A DNA stretch of 32,087 bases, taken from NCBI RefSeq assembly GCF_016584665.1, contig NZ_BBJB01000014.1, forward strand, positions 1 to 32,087, given 5' to 3'. Below are positions 16,592 to 23,977 of the stretch, in pieces. Position 1 is the stretch's first letter, and each line of letters starts with the position of its first letter. The position numbers were made by a program, and so were the translations under genes. The DNA is from Pseudanabaena sp. lw0831. GTDB lineage: Bacteria; Cyanobacteriota; Cyanobacteriia; Pseudanabaenales; Pseudanabaenaceae. The notes below the pieces were generated by a model. It searched no databases, had not been told where the DNA came from, and saw only the letters and a list, made by a program, of their open reading frames with translations.

Positions 16592-17692
16592 TTACGCTTG
16601 ACCACAGGGTAAATAAACTGTAAAGCAACTTCCCACACCTAATTCACTAGCTACTTCTATTCTGCCCCCGTGTAATTCAATAATTCGTTTGGAAGAAGCT
16701 AGCCCCAGCCCCATACCACCATATTTACGGCTGAGGCTAGTATCAGCTTGACTGAATGGTTGAAATAATTGGTGAAGGTTTTCTGGAGAAATACCGATGC
16801 CTGTATCTGTAATGGCAATCCGAATAAAAGACTTCTGCTCAATTTGATGTTCATGCGTCACTTCCAAAGTGACATGCCCATGCTCTTGAGTAAATTTTAT
16901 CGCGTTTCCAAGCAAATCAACCAAAACCTTAAAAATACGTCGTTCATCTAACAGCATCAAAGGAAGATCATCTTGAATTTTTGCTTCAAGATTAATCTGC
17001 TTTTTGACAGCATCCTTTTGAATGTGTTCTACAATGACTTGACAAGTTGAAGAGATGGACATTAGTCCGAACTGTATGTTAAACTGCCCAGCTTCTAGCA
17101 TTGATAAATCGATGATATTGTTAATCAGTCTTAATAAATGATTGCCACTACTATTAATAACTTGTAAAGCCTCTACTTGCTCGACATTAACGGAGCCAAG
17201 CATCTCTCCCTTTAAACATTCTGAGAAGCCTAAAATTGCATTGAGGGGGTTACGAAGTTCATCTCTAATAATTGAGAGGAACTTGCTTTTGATCAGTGAT
17301 TCTTGATTTTTTTCTTGTTTAGAGCTATGCGTTGTTAAGGCGATCTTTATGGTTGTAAGGAGTTGCTCACTACGAAATGGCTTAACTACATATCCCATCG
17401 GATTAGTAAGTTGAGCACGCTTTAAAGTCTCTGAATCAGAGAAAGCTGAGAGATAAACGATAGGGATATCACAGAAAGATTGAATAAACTTGGCAACATC
17501 TATACCATCTATTTCTCCTTTGATCCGAATATCTAGTAAGACTAAATCGGGAGAAAATTCTAATATTTTTTCGATCGCAGTTTGTCCGTCAGAAGCGATC
17601 GCGCAAATAAAATATCCTTCGTCCCTTAGTATTTGGGCAATATCCTGCGCGACAAGTCTTTCATCTTCAACTATTACTACTTGGACACTCAA
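16592..17692 (-). CDS. REC-HisKA-HATPase protein lacking the phospho-histidine
   Basis: A 366-residue signalling protein with an N-terminal receiver (phosphoryl acceptor D54 in VLLDIRI, K104 in VVKPF), then a dimerisation helix pair (about 135-200) and a complete HATPase_c domain (N263 in LGNAIKFT, DTGIGIS, GGMGLGLAS). The H-box reads IIRDELRNPLNAI where the family has a histidine followed by ELRTPLNAI; D144 stands at the phospho-histidine, encoded by GAT at 17261-17263 (a CAT-to-GAT change would be enough). Apart from that, the ATP-binding site looks intact. The start is TTG at 17692, chosen because AGAGGGAAA lies just upstream. It is 361 nt downstream of the photoreceptor kinase on the same strand. 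It cannot use classical autophosphorylation and may act as a phospho-acceptor or scaffold. Confidence 0.93.
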   Translation of the reverse strand: MSVQVVIVEDERLVAQDIAQILRDEGYFICAIASDGQTAIEKILEFSPDLVLLDIRIKGEIDGIDVAKFIQSFCDIPIVYLSAFSDSETLKRAQLTNPMGYVVKPFRSEQLLTTIKIALTTHSSKQEKNQESLIKSKFLSIIRDELRNPLNAILGFSECLKGEMLGSVNVEQVEALQVINSSGNHLLRLINNIIDLSMLEAGQFNIQFGLMSISSTCQVIVEHIQKDAVKKQINLEAKIQDDLPLMLLDERRIFKVLVDLLGNAIKFTQEHGHVTLEVTHEHQIEQKSFIRIAITDTGIGISPENLHQLFQPFSQADTSLSRKYGGMGLGLASSKRIIELHGGRIEVASELGVGSCFTVYLPCGQA

Positions 17693-18053
17693 TATCTTTC
17701 CCTCTTTTGTAAGCAGAGGTTTACTAGCATGTACTTTAATGAGGAGTACGACACTTCTATAGACAAGTATAAATACTCATTTGCAACAAAAGTGCCATAC
17801 CCTCTGTTTTCACTTACCAAAGTAACCCTCTAAATTGTATTTCTATATTTAGAATCTAAATTATATAGCAATATTAATGACATAGAGAAATTCCAACTAA
17901 TTTACGAGATGATGTTACGCAGAACGCAGATAGTGAATCTCTTATTGCTAGACAAGCAGGGCAACCACGGGGGGATTATCCCTACGATGAAATGCGGATT
18001 TAAGCCGTTTTTGCGTAAGTCCTAGGGTTGCTATATGGTGACAGCGATAAACT
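17693..18053. other. Intergenic gap with a degenerate repeat
   Basis: 361 bases between the two kinase genes, no coding signal. The part near 17900-18030 (GTTACGCAGAACGC, GGGCAACCAC, GCGTAAGTCCTAG) looks like a decayed dispersed cyanobacterial repeat. The part near 17700-17880 is AT-rich and probably carries the promoter of the downstream REC-kinase gene. Confidence 0.5.
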
Positions 18054-21000
18054 TTAGAGAACAGGAAAAAATACTTGAAACTTCGTTCCATTCTCACCAT
18101 TATAGAGAAGTGTCCCTTCAAGTTGGTCTGTTAAGCTATGGACTAACTGCATCCCTAAACTCTCTGTGTTTGCTAAGTCAAGGTCTGGAGGAAGACCAAT
18201 ACCATCATCAGCCACTATTAAGTGATATTGATTTTCAGTTTGAGTTAATTGAATATTGATTTCACCAGAACCATGAGGAAAAGCATATTTTAAGGTGTTC
18301 GATATTAACTCGTTGATGATTAGCCCTAGAGGAATTGATTGCTCTAGAGGTAAGAAGATATTAATAACATCCAATTTATATTGAATATGTTCTGAATGAT
18401 TGACATAGCATTGAAACAGATTGGCTATTAAGTCAGAAATATAGTCTCGGAAGTTGATGTTAGCGAGATCCTCATTATTATGGAGTTGGGCATGAATTAG
18501 CGCCATAGACTGAATACGATTTTGATATTCTTCAATCAAGATTTTTAATTCAGGTGTAGTTTTGCGAAACTGCATTCTCAGAAGGCTCGACATCACTTGC
18601 AAATTATTTTTGACCCGATGATGTACTTCCTTAAGCAACACTTTTTTCTGATGCAGTTCGTTAGCCAATTGAAGGTATAGCGCTTCTTTGTTTGCAAGTT
18701 CTTCCTGCACCTGCTGATACAGGCTCGCTTGTTGAATCGCGATCGCAAGTTGATTACTAATTTGCTTAACTAAACTAATTTCTTCTGCTTCCCAATGACG
18801 AGGGGCTGAACATTGATGAATACAGAGTAGTCCCCATAAATCATTCCCATTGAGTAATGGTACGACTAGGTGGGCGCGAATTTGAAATATTGACAAAATA
18901 TCAATATGACATGGTGTAAGCCCTGCATTGTATATATCATCAACGGCTTGAAATCTACCGAGACGATATGATTCGGCATATTCTCCGCCAAAGCGATCCT
19001 CATGAAGCTTAGCTGTGATAACTGAATCAAATTCATCAACTACAGATTCAGCAACAAATTCGCCTTCAATAAAATTAGTGTTGGGAGTAAATTTGTAAAT
19101 GCCAACTCGATCGGCTTGGAGGAATTGATGAATTTCTAGGGTCGCTGTATCAAAAATAGTATGCAAATCAAGGGATTGACGAATTCGCTGCATGAGATCG
19201 TGTAGCAAAGACTCTCGATTTGCTTGTTGACGATTTAGCTGCTCAGCACGTTGCCGATCGCGTAATTCAAGCTGTAGTTGCTGATACACGCTAGCTTGTT
19301 GAATGGCGATCGCCAATTGATGACTAATTTTTTGAACCAAAGTAATTTCTTCTGTTTCCCAATGCCGAGGGGCTGAACATTGATGAATACAGAGCAGTCC
19401 CCACAAATCATTACCATTTAGTAAGGGCATGACTAGGTTTGCGCGAATTTGAAATACTGACAAAATATCAATATGACATTGATGAAGCCCTGCATTATAG
19501 ATGTCATCTACAGCTTGAAATCTTCCGTGATAATAAGATTCGGAATATTGCTCACCAAAGCAATCATCATGAAATTTTGCTGCGACAACTGAATCAAATT
19601 CGGGTGCTACAGATTCAGCGACAAATTCGCCATCAGTAAAACTAAATTCTGGAGCAAATTTGAATATTCCCACACGATCTGCATGGAGAAATTGGCGAAT
19701 TTCTAATGTAGCCGTATCAAAAATAGTATGCAAATCCAATGATTGCCGAATTCGTTGCATGATTTCGTGCTGAAAAGCTTCTCTGTCAGATTGCTGCCGA
19801 TTAAGCTTTTCAGCACTTTGACGATCGCGCAGTTCTAGTTGCAGTTGATTGAATAGGTTGGCTCTTTGAATGGCGATCGCAAATCGGCTAGATAGTTGTT
19901 GCAATAGATCTATTTCCCATTCTTGCCACGTCCGAGGGCGATCGCATTGATGGACGATCAGCATCCCCCAAAGTTGTTGATCCTGAATAATAGGTACAAC
20001 AACTTTGGCTCTAACTTCAAGTTCTTGGAGAGACTCTAGCAAACAAGGTGGGACAGATCCAGTCTTAATGTCCTCTAAACAATATATTTCTCCATTTAAG
20101 TAATTGTCATACATTTCTTCTGAAAGAGTTCCTTCAAAATAGATATTATCTAACATTGAAGCAAATCTAGGAGAGATAGATTCCGCGATTACGGCTCTTG
20201 TTCTATCGGCATATATTTGACATACTAAAACCCGATCTGATTGCAAGACTTGGTGTATTTCAGCGACCGTTGTATTGAGGGTCTCTTCGAGGTTAAGGGA
20301 GGCACGAATACGCCGTGAGATACTACTGATAAGGCTTTGGTGATTTGCCTGCTGTTGTAATTTGATCTCGGCAAGTTTGCGATCGGTAATGTCCTGCGCT
20401 GTCCCAATTGTTATCAGTACTTCACCGCTATCATCTCGACTAAATACGGAGTTGCGACTGTAAAGCCATCGCCATTCTCCATTGGCGTGTCTCATCCGAT
20501 ACTCCATATCAATGATTTCCCCATCGGCAGCAGCGCAAATTAGCTCTAAGTTGGCAGCCACTTTATCTAGATCCTCTGGATGCATGACTTTGTGGAAGAG
20601 ATTGGCTCCCATTTCCTGAATTTCTTGAGGAGTATAGCCAAGTGTTGCATAAATCTCGCGGTTTGAGTAAATATTTCGCTGCTCTTGAACATTATAGAGA
20701 TAAAGAATATTAGGTGATGCGTCAGCAATTTTCTGAATAAATTGCTGGCTCTCCTGAAGAGATAGCTCCACTTGCTGGCGATTTTGCTTTTCCAGCAATA
20801 CTGCTGCACGATTGTGAATGAGGTTTTGTTTTTGTTCTTCTTGCGCGATCGCGTTCCGCAACGCAGAGAAAATTAATTCCTTAGTGAGTGTTTCTTTAAC
20901 TAGATAATCATGATAATCTTGCTCAATACGCGATACTAATTCCTCGTTTGCTGCGCTTACCAAAATTACTACAGGAATTTGCTTGGAATTCAATATTTGT

Positions 21001-21245
21001 AGGATCTCTATTCCATCTAGATTTGGCAACTCCCAGTCTAGTAAAACGCAGTCAGGAGCTTCTTGAAGATAAATTTCTAAAGATATTAATAAGGGAGATT
21101 CACATTGCTGAATTTGGTAGCGATTTTGACGATACTCTACGATAATCGTGCCGTCACATGGTAAAAGCTTCCTACGAACAAGCTCGTCATAGCTATCTGT
21201 GATGATTAAGACTTTGCGTTCAGAGCTAGCTATGAATTTGTTCAT
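18054..21245 (-). CDS. Hybrid photoreceptor histidine kinase, REC-PAS-3xGAF (cyanobacteriochrome)
   Basis: 1063 residues: receiver (about 10-135; D17, D70 acceptor, K117), PAS/PAC (about 163-290), three GAF domains (about 305-460, 495-650, 685-840), then HisKA_2 (LKEVHHRVKNNLQ, H875/H876) and HATPase (N978, N983, DDGIG). Each GAF ends in a (V/L)xxPxxxxxxLWGxLxxHQC block as in cyanobacteriochromes, and each has the bilin-binding cysteine: C401 (C-L), C590 (C-H), C779 (C-H). GAF2 also has D560-D-C562-F563, the DXCF motif of dual-cysteine forms; GAF3 has R751 at that place. GAF2 and GAF3 are a recent tandem duplication. The kinase is of the HisKA_2 type, with no membrane span, so soluble. No bilin-synthesis gene is nearby. 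The ATG start has only a weak Shine-Dalgarno. Confidence 0.93.
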   Translation of the reverse strand: MNKFIASSERKVLIITDSYDELVRRKLLPCDGTIIVEYRQNRYQIQQCESPLLISLEIYLQEAPDCVLLDWELPNLDGIEILQILNSKQIPVVILVSAANEELVSRIEQDYHDYLVKETLTKELIFSALRNAIAQEEQKQNLIHNRAAVLLEKQNRQQVELSLQESQQFIQKIADASPNILYLYNVQEQRNIYSNREIYATLGYTPQEIQEMGANLFHKVMHPEDLDKVAANLELICAAADGEIIDMEYRMRHANGEWRWLYSRNSVFSRDDSGEVLITIGTAQDITDRKLAEIKLQQQANHQSLISSISRRIRASLNLEETLNTTVAEIHQVLQSDRVLVCQIYADRTRAVIAESISPRFASMLDNIYFEGTLSEEMYDNYLNGEIYCLEDIKTGSVPPCLLESLQELEVRAKVVVPIIQDQQLWGMLIVHQCDRPRTWQEWEIDLLQQLSSRFAIAIQRANLFNQLQLELRDRQSAEKLNRQQSDREAFQHEIMQRIRQSLDLHTIFDTATLEIRQFLHADRVGIFKFAPEFSFTDGEFVAESVAPEFDSVVAAKFHDDCFGEQYSESYYHGRFQAVDDIYNAGLHQCHIDILSVFQIRANLVMPLLNGNDLWGLLCIHQCSAPRHWETEEITLVQKISHQLAIAIQQASVYQQLQLELRDRQRAEQLNRQQANRESLLHDLMQRIRQSLDLHTIFDTATLEIHQFLQADRVGIYKFTPNTNFIEGEFVAESVVDEFDSVITAKLHEDRFGGEYAESYRLGRFQAVDDIYNAGLTPCHIDILSIFQIRAHLVVPLLNGNDLWGLLCIHQCSAPRHWEAEEISLVKQISNQLAIAIQQASLYQQVQEELANKEALYLQLANELHQKKVLLKEVHHRVKNNLQVMSSLLRMQFRKTTPELKILIEEYQNRIQSMALIHAQLHNNEDLANINFRDYISDLIANLFQCYVNHSEHIQYKLDVINIFLPLEQSIPLGLIINELISNTLKYAFPHGSGEINIQLTQTENQYHLIVADDGIGLPPDLDLANTESLGMQLVHSLTDQLEGTLLYNGENGTKFQVFFPVL

Positions 21246-21333
21246 TTAACCTATTTAAGTAAGTAAAACATCGTAGTGTCATTATAAAATGCAATCAACT
21301 AAATTTAAGGATGAAAATAATATAGCGATCCTA

Positions 21334-21378
21334 TAGCAATACTCTTTTTAAAAATCAGTTTCATACTGAGAATTGCTG
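21334..21378 (-). repeat. CAGCAATTCTCA hairpin family, copy 2 (degenerate)
   Basis: Its reverse complement begins CAGCAATTCTCAGTATGAAA and continues with TGATTTTT, matching 14178-14222 in both arms and loop, with one arm partly decayed. A further short hairpin (21396-21403 with 21409-21416) follows. Both lie in the divergent region between the photoreceptor and the 93-residue gene. Confidence 0.75.
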
Positions 21379-21500
21379 TAAAGCGCTGTATGAGTATCAT
21401 CCTTTTGTAGGATGATGATATACGGCGATAAGGACTAGACTCTGTTTCACAGATTTGGATTGATAAAGATCAGTAATGGTCAACTGATGGAGGTTATATT

Positions 21501-21782
21501 ATGAATACTGAAGAAGCCACTATTGCGGCGTTACAAAATCGCGTCAAGTATCTAGAAGCACATCTCCATCTGGCTTTACAGGTTTTAACTGAATTGGAAA
21601 ATGATTCTCAAAGCGTTATAAAATCATTGGACTTTCAGCGTCAATCTCAGACTATAGACATAGTTCCCACTAGCAAAATTGAACTGCCTACGTTTTTACA
21701 TGCACGCACATGGAAACATGATTATCCCCATGCAGTAAATCATGTAAATTCACGCGATCTCTTAGTCGCTAATGCGTCTTAA
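21501..21782 (+). CDS. Small protein of unknown function, N-terminal coiled coil
   Basis: A 93-residue protein I do not recognise. The first 45 residues are a predicted amphipathic helix with heptad-like leucines (IAALQNRVKYLEAHLHLALQ), the rest is polar and possibly disordered, with HARTWKHDYPHAVNH rich in histidine. It has one of the best ribosome sites in the window, GGAGG seven bases before the ATG, and a proper terminator downstream (21801-21849), so it is likely a real gene. It is transcribed divergently from the photoreceptor kinase, sharing a 255-base upstream region. No signal peptide or membrane span. Function unknown. Confidence 0.75.
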   Translation: MNTEEATIAALQNRVKYLEAHLHLALQVLTELENDSQSVIKSLDFQRQSQTIDIVPTSKIELPTFLHARTWKHDYPHAVNHVNSRDLLVANAS

Positions 21783-21800
21783 CTGAATGTAATAGTCATC

Positions 21801-21849
21801 ACCCCAAAGGCGATGGAGTGCTTTGCACGCCATCGCTTTTGGGGTTTTT
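21801..21849 (+). terminator. Rho-independent terminator after the 93-residue gene
   Basis: Arms 21801-21821 and 21825-21845 pair over 21 bp with two mismatches, loop 3 nt, followed by a run of T (21845-21849). It is 19 nt after the stop codon. Confidence 0.82.
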
Positions 21850-21880
21850 AGAATAACGATAACAACATGAGTGATATCTC

Positions 21881-21978
21881 ATACTCCCTTCCTATCGAAA
21901 GAATAGACGTTGTAAAGTGAAGAATTAGTGGTGCGCGGCTCGCCGCGCACCACTAATTCTTCACTAGGAAGGGAGTAT
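21881..21978. repeat. Composite nested inverted repeat
   Basis: An inner perfect 24-bp hairpin (21916-21939 with 21942-21965, loop TC) is enclosed by an outer perfect 13-bp pair (21881-21893 with 21966-21978). The outer right arm follows the inner hairpin directly, while 22 nt separate the left arms. This asymmetry looks like one palindrome inserted into another. Confidence 0.85.
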
Positions 21979-22036
21979 CTTTTACAAACGAGAAAATTAA
22001 TGTGAAAATTGCTATATTAATTCGTGGATTAAGATT

Positions 22037-22768
22037 GTGGAACTGGAAGACTTTTTTGCTTTAGTACATCCCGCGATCGCGGTTATTGTAGTGTTTCCCT
22101 TGATTGGCATTGTCATAAATCGTGCTTGGCTAGTTCGCCAGCGTCGTTTGCAAGTCATTGATGGCGAAAAAAGCAAGATTCCACCAATTGTAGGATCTGA
22201 GCATGTAGCGATCGGTAATTGGTTGAGCATTTCTGTCGTAGGTGTGGCAATGTTGGGTATGGCTTATCCGATTTTTTCTAGGTTTTTTAAAAATGATATC
22301 TTCTCCAAAGAATCGTTTCGCGCATTTTCTGTAGTAGCTATTTTTATCGCCACAACTGCTTCATTCACATTTTTATTTAAAGCAAAAGTCAAAATGTGGA
22401 GCAATATTTTTGCAGTTTTAACATCGGTGGGATTAATTGTATTAGGAGCACAGCCAGAAGTATTTCGACGAAACAATGAATGGTTCTTTTCCCATTATTA
22501 CTATGGCATTGCTGCCGCGATATTGATGATTGTTTCGGTTGCCATTACTCAAGATATCTATAAGGACAAACAAAATCGCTGGCGGAATATCCATATCATT
22601 CTTAACTGTTTTGCTTTACTTCTCTTTGTTGGACAGGGAATGACTGGTTCTAGAGACTTACTCTCAATTCCTTATACTTGGAAAAAGAGTATCTTCGCCA
22701 ATGTGATTCCAAAACAAGAACATGTCCAAAATCCACAGCATTTTACGTTCCTATCAATCGCTAGATAG
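22037..22768 (+). CDS. DUF4079 membrane protein
   Basis: A 243-residue integral membrane protein of the DUF4079 family, found in cyanobacteria and plastids. Family landmarks: VHPAIAVIVVFPLIGIVINRAW near the start, RQRRLQ, KSKIPPIVGSEH, and histidines at HP (about residue 11), SEH (about 55) and in the later HYYYGIAAA part that could bind heme or another cofactor. About five hydrophobic spans are visible. The start is GTG at 22037; the frame opens directly into the conserved N-terminal span and no ATG lies upstream. No function is established. The EamA gene follows by 129 nt, with a hairpin between. Confidence 0.85.
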   Translation: MELEDFFALVHPAIAVIVVFPLIGIVINRAWLVRQRRLQVIDGEKSKIPPIVGSEHVAIGNWLSISVVGVAMLGMAYPIFSRFFKNDIFSKESFRAFSVVAIFIATTASFTFLFKAKVKMWSNIFAVLTSVGLIVLGAQPEVFRRNNEWFFSHYYYGIAAAILMIVSVAITQDIYKDKQNRWRNIHIILNCFALLLFVGQGMTGSRDLLSIPYTWKKSIFANVIPKQEHVQNPQHFTFLSIAR

Positions 22769-22770
22769 CT

Positions 22771-22804
22771 GCTATGATTGGCGCTTCGCGCCGCCAATCA
22801 TAGC
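22771..22804. repeat. 13-bp hairpin after the DUF4079 gene
   Basis: Arms 22771-22783 and 22792-22804, perfect, loop 8 nt containing CTTCGCGC. It begins 2 nt after the stop. No T-run follows. Confidence 0.8.
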
Positions 22805-22897
22805 CCTAAAATCCTACCCTCTTTCCCAGTAAGATTTTCAAGTTTGCCTTACACAAACTTAAAAATCTCGTATCCCATTAAATCGTAAAACGCTGTA

Positions 22898-23941
22898 ATG
22901 AAAATTAGTAATATCCAGACCATCTTAAACCGTATTCCAAGTTCAATCTATCTCGCTTTTGCTGTTTTAATTTTTGCATCCTCAAACTCGCTCACGCGGA
23001 TACTCAATGACATTGGGCTACATAATTTAATCGATGGCAGAAATCCCATCTCCCTCTGTAATGTCCTATTTGTTGGCAATATTTGTGGATTGGGATTAAT
23101 GATTCCCCTCTTTTATCGTGACTGGAACCCAAATGTTCTCAAATCACTTACGCGCAAAGATTGGACTAGCTTAACTATTACGAGTATTTTTACTGGAGCG
23201 ATCGCACCTGCTTTGATGTTTACAGCGATTGGCAATACAAGTATTGCCAATGTTGTTTTGATTGGTCGTATTGAGCCAATCTTAACGCTTGTATTGAGTG
23301 TTTGGCTATTGGGGTTAAGGCTTGATGGTTGGACAATTGCTGGTGCTCTGGCTTCCTTCGGTGGTGTGGTGGTTACTATTCTTTTAGGGGGAGCAGGAAA
23401 AATGATGACGACGGTAGGATTCCAAATTGGAACTGGAGAAATTCTGGTAGCGATCGCGGCGGTTATTACTTCTATTTCATCAGTTAACAACAAGTTGCAA
23501 TTGCAATCAATTCCTTTAGGGATTTTCACGATTTATCGCAATCTGCTTGGAACCGTGATTTTCTTTGTAATAGCCAATATTTTATATGGGAAAGAACATT
23601 TTGCGGATGCTTTTTCGCCTTTGCTTTGGCAATGGATGCTTCTCTATGCATTGGTGATTGTTGTTATTGCTAGACTTTGTTGGCTATTAGGTTTAAAGAG
23701 AGCCACACCAACAGAACTCAATTTAGCAACTTCGGTAAATCCTATTCTCACAATTTTTATGGCTTACTTGATTTTAAAACAAGTCCCTACCATAGCCCAA
23801 TATTATGGATTAAGCTTATTGATCATTGGGGTTATCTTGAATTTTATTGGTAATCTCTATCAACAAAAGATGAAGCGACAGGCTCCTAAACCTACTGATA
23901 TCGAAAAAATGGATGCGCCGATTGGTTTCCGAGGCATGTAA
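22898..23941 (+). CDS. EamA-type (DMT) transporter
   Basis: A 347-residue inner-membrane transporter of the drug/metabolite superfamily, with two EamA repeats and about ten hydrophobic spans. The first repeat runs about 18-165 (with the loop APALMFTAIGNTSIANVVLIGRIEP), the second about 180-325 (ending in TPTELNLATSVNPILTIFMAYL). It is longer than the usual 290-310 because of an internal loop and a charged C-terminal tail. Substrates of this family are not predictable from sequence; amino acids, nucleosides and other metabolites are all possible. It ends at a bidirectional terminator shared with glgB. No strong Shine-Dalgarno is seen. Confidence 0.88.
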   Translation: MKISNIQTILNRIPSSIYLAFAVLIFASSNSLTRILNDIGLHNLIDGRNPISLCNVLFVGNICGLGLMIPLFYRDWNPNVLKSLTRKDWTSLTITSIFTGAIAPALMFTAIGNTSIANVVLIGRIEPILTLVLSVWLLGLRLDGWTIAGALASFGGVVVTILLGGAGKMMTTVGFQIGTGEILVAIAAVITSISSVNNKLQLQSIPLGIFTIYRNLLGTVIFFVIANILYGKEHFADAFSPLLWQWMLLYALVIVVIARLCWLLGLKRATPTELNLATSVNPILTIFMAYLILKQVPTIAQYYGLSLLIIGVILNFIGNLYQQKMKRQAPKPTDIEKMDAPIGFRGM

Positions 23942-23969
23942 AAAAAGGAGCGCTTAGCGCTCCTTTTTT
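23941..23969. terminator. Bidirectional terminator between EamA and glgB
   Basis: Perfect 14-bp arms 23941-23954 and 23956-23969 with a 1-nt loop: six A, GGAGCGCT, then AGCGCTCC and six T. It serves both convergent genes, starting at the last base of the EamA stop codon and ending 8 nt after the glgB stop. Confidence 0.92.
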
Positions 23970-23977
23970 ATTGTGTT

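Noticed and set aside
18650-19840. GAF2 and GAF3 near-identity taken for an assembly duplication
   Set aside because: The copies differ throughout, including the DXCF cysteine and the flanking bases, so it is a real older duplication.
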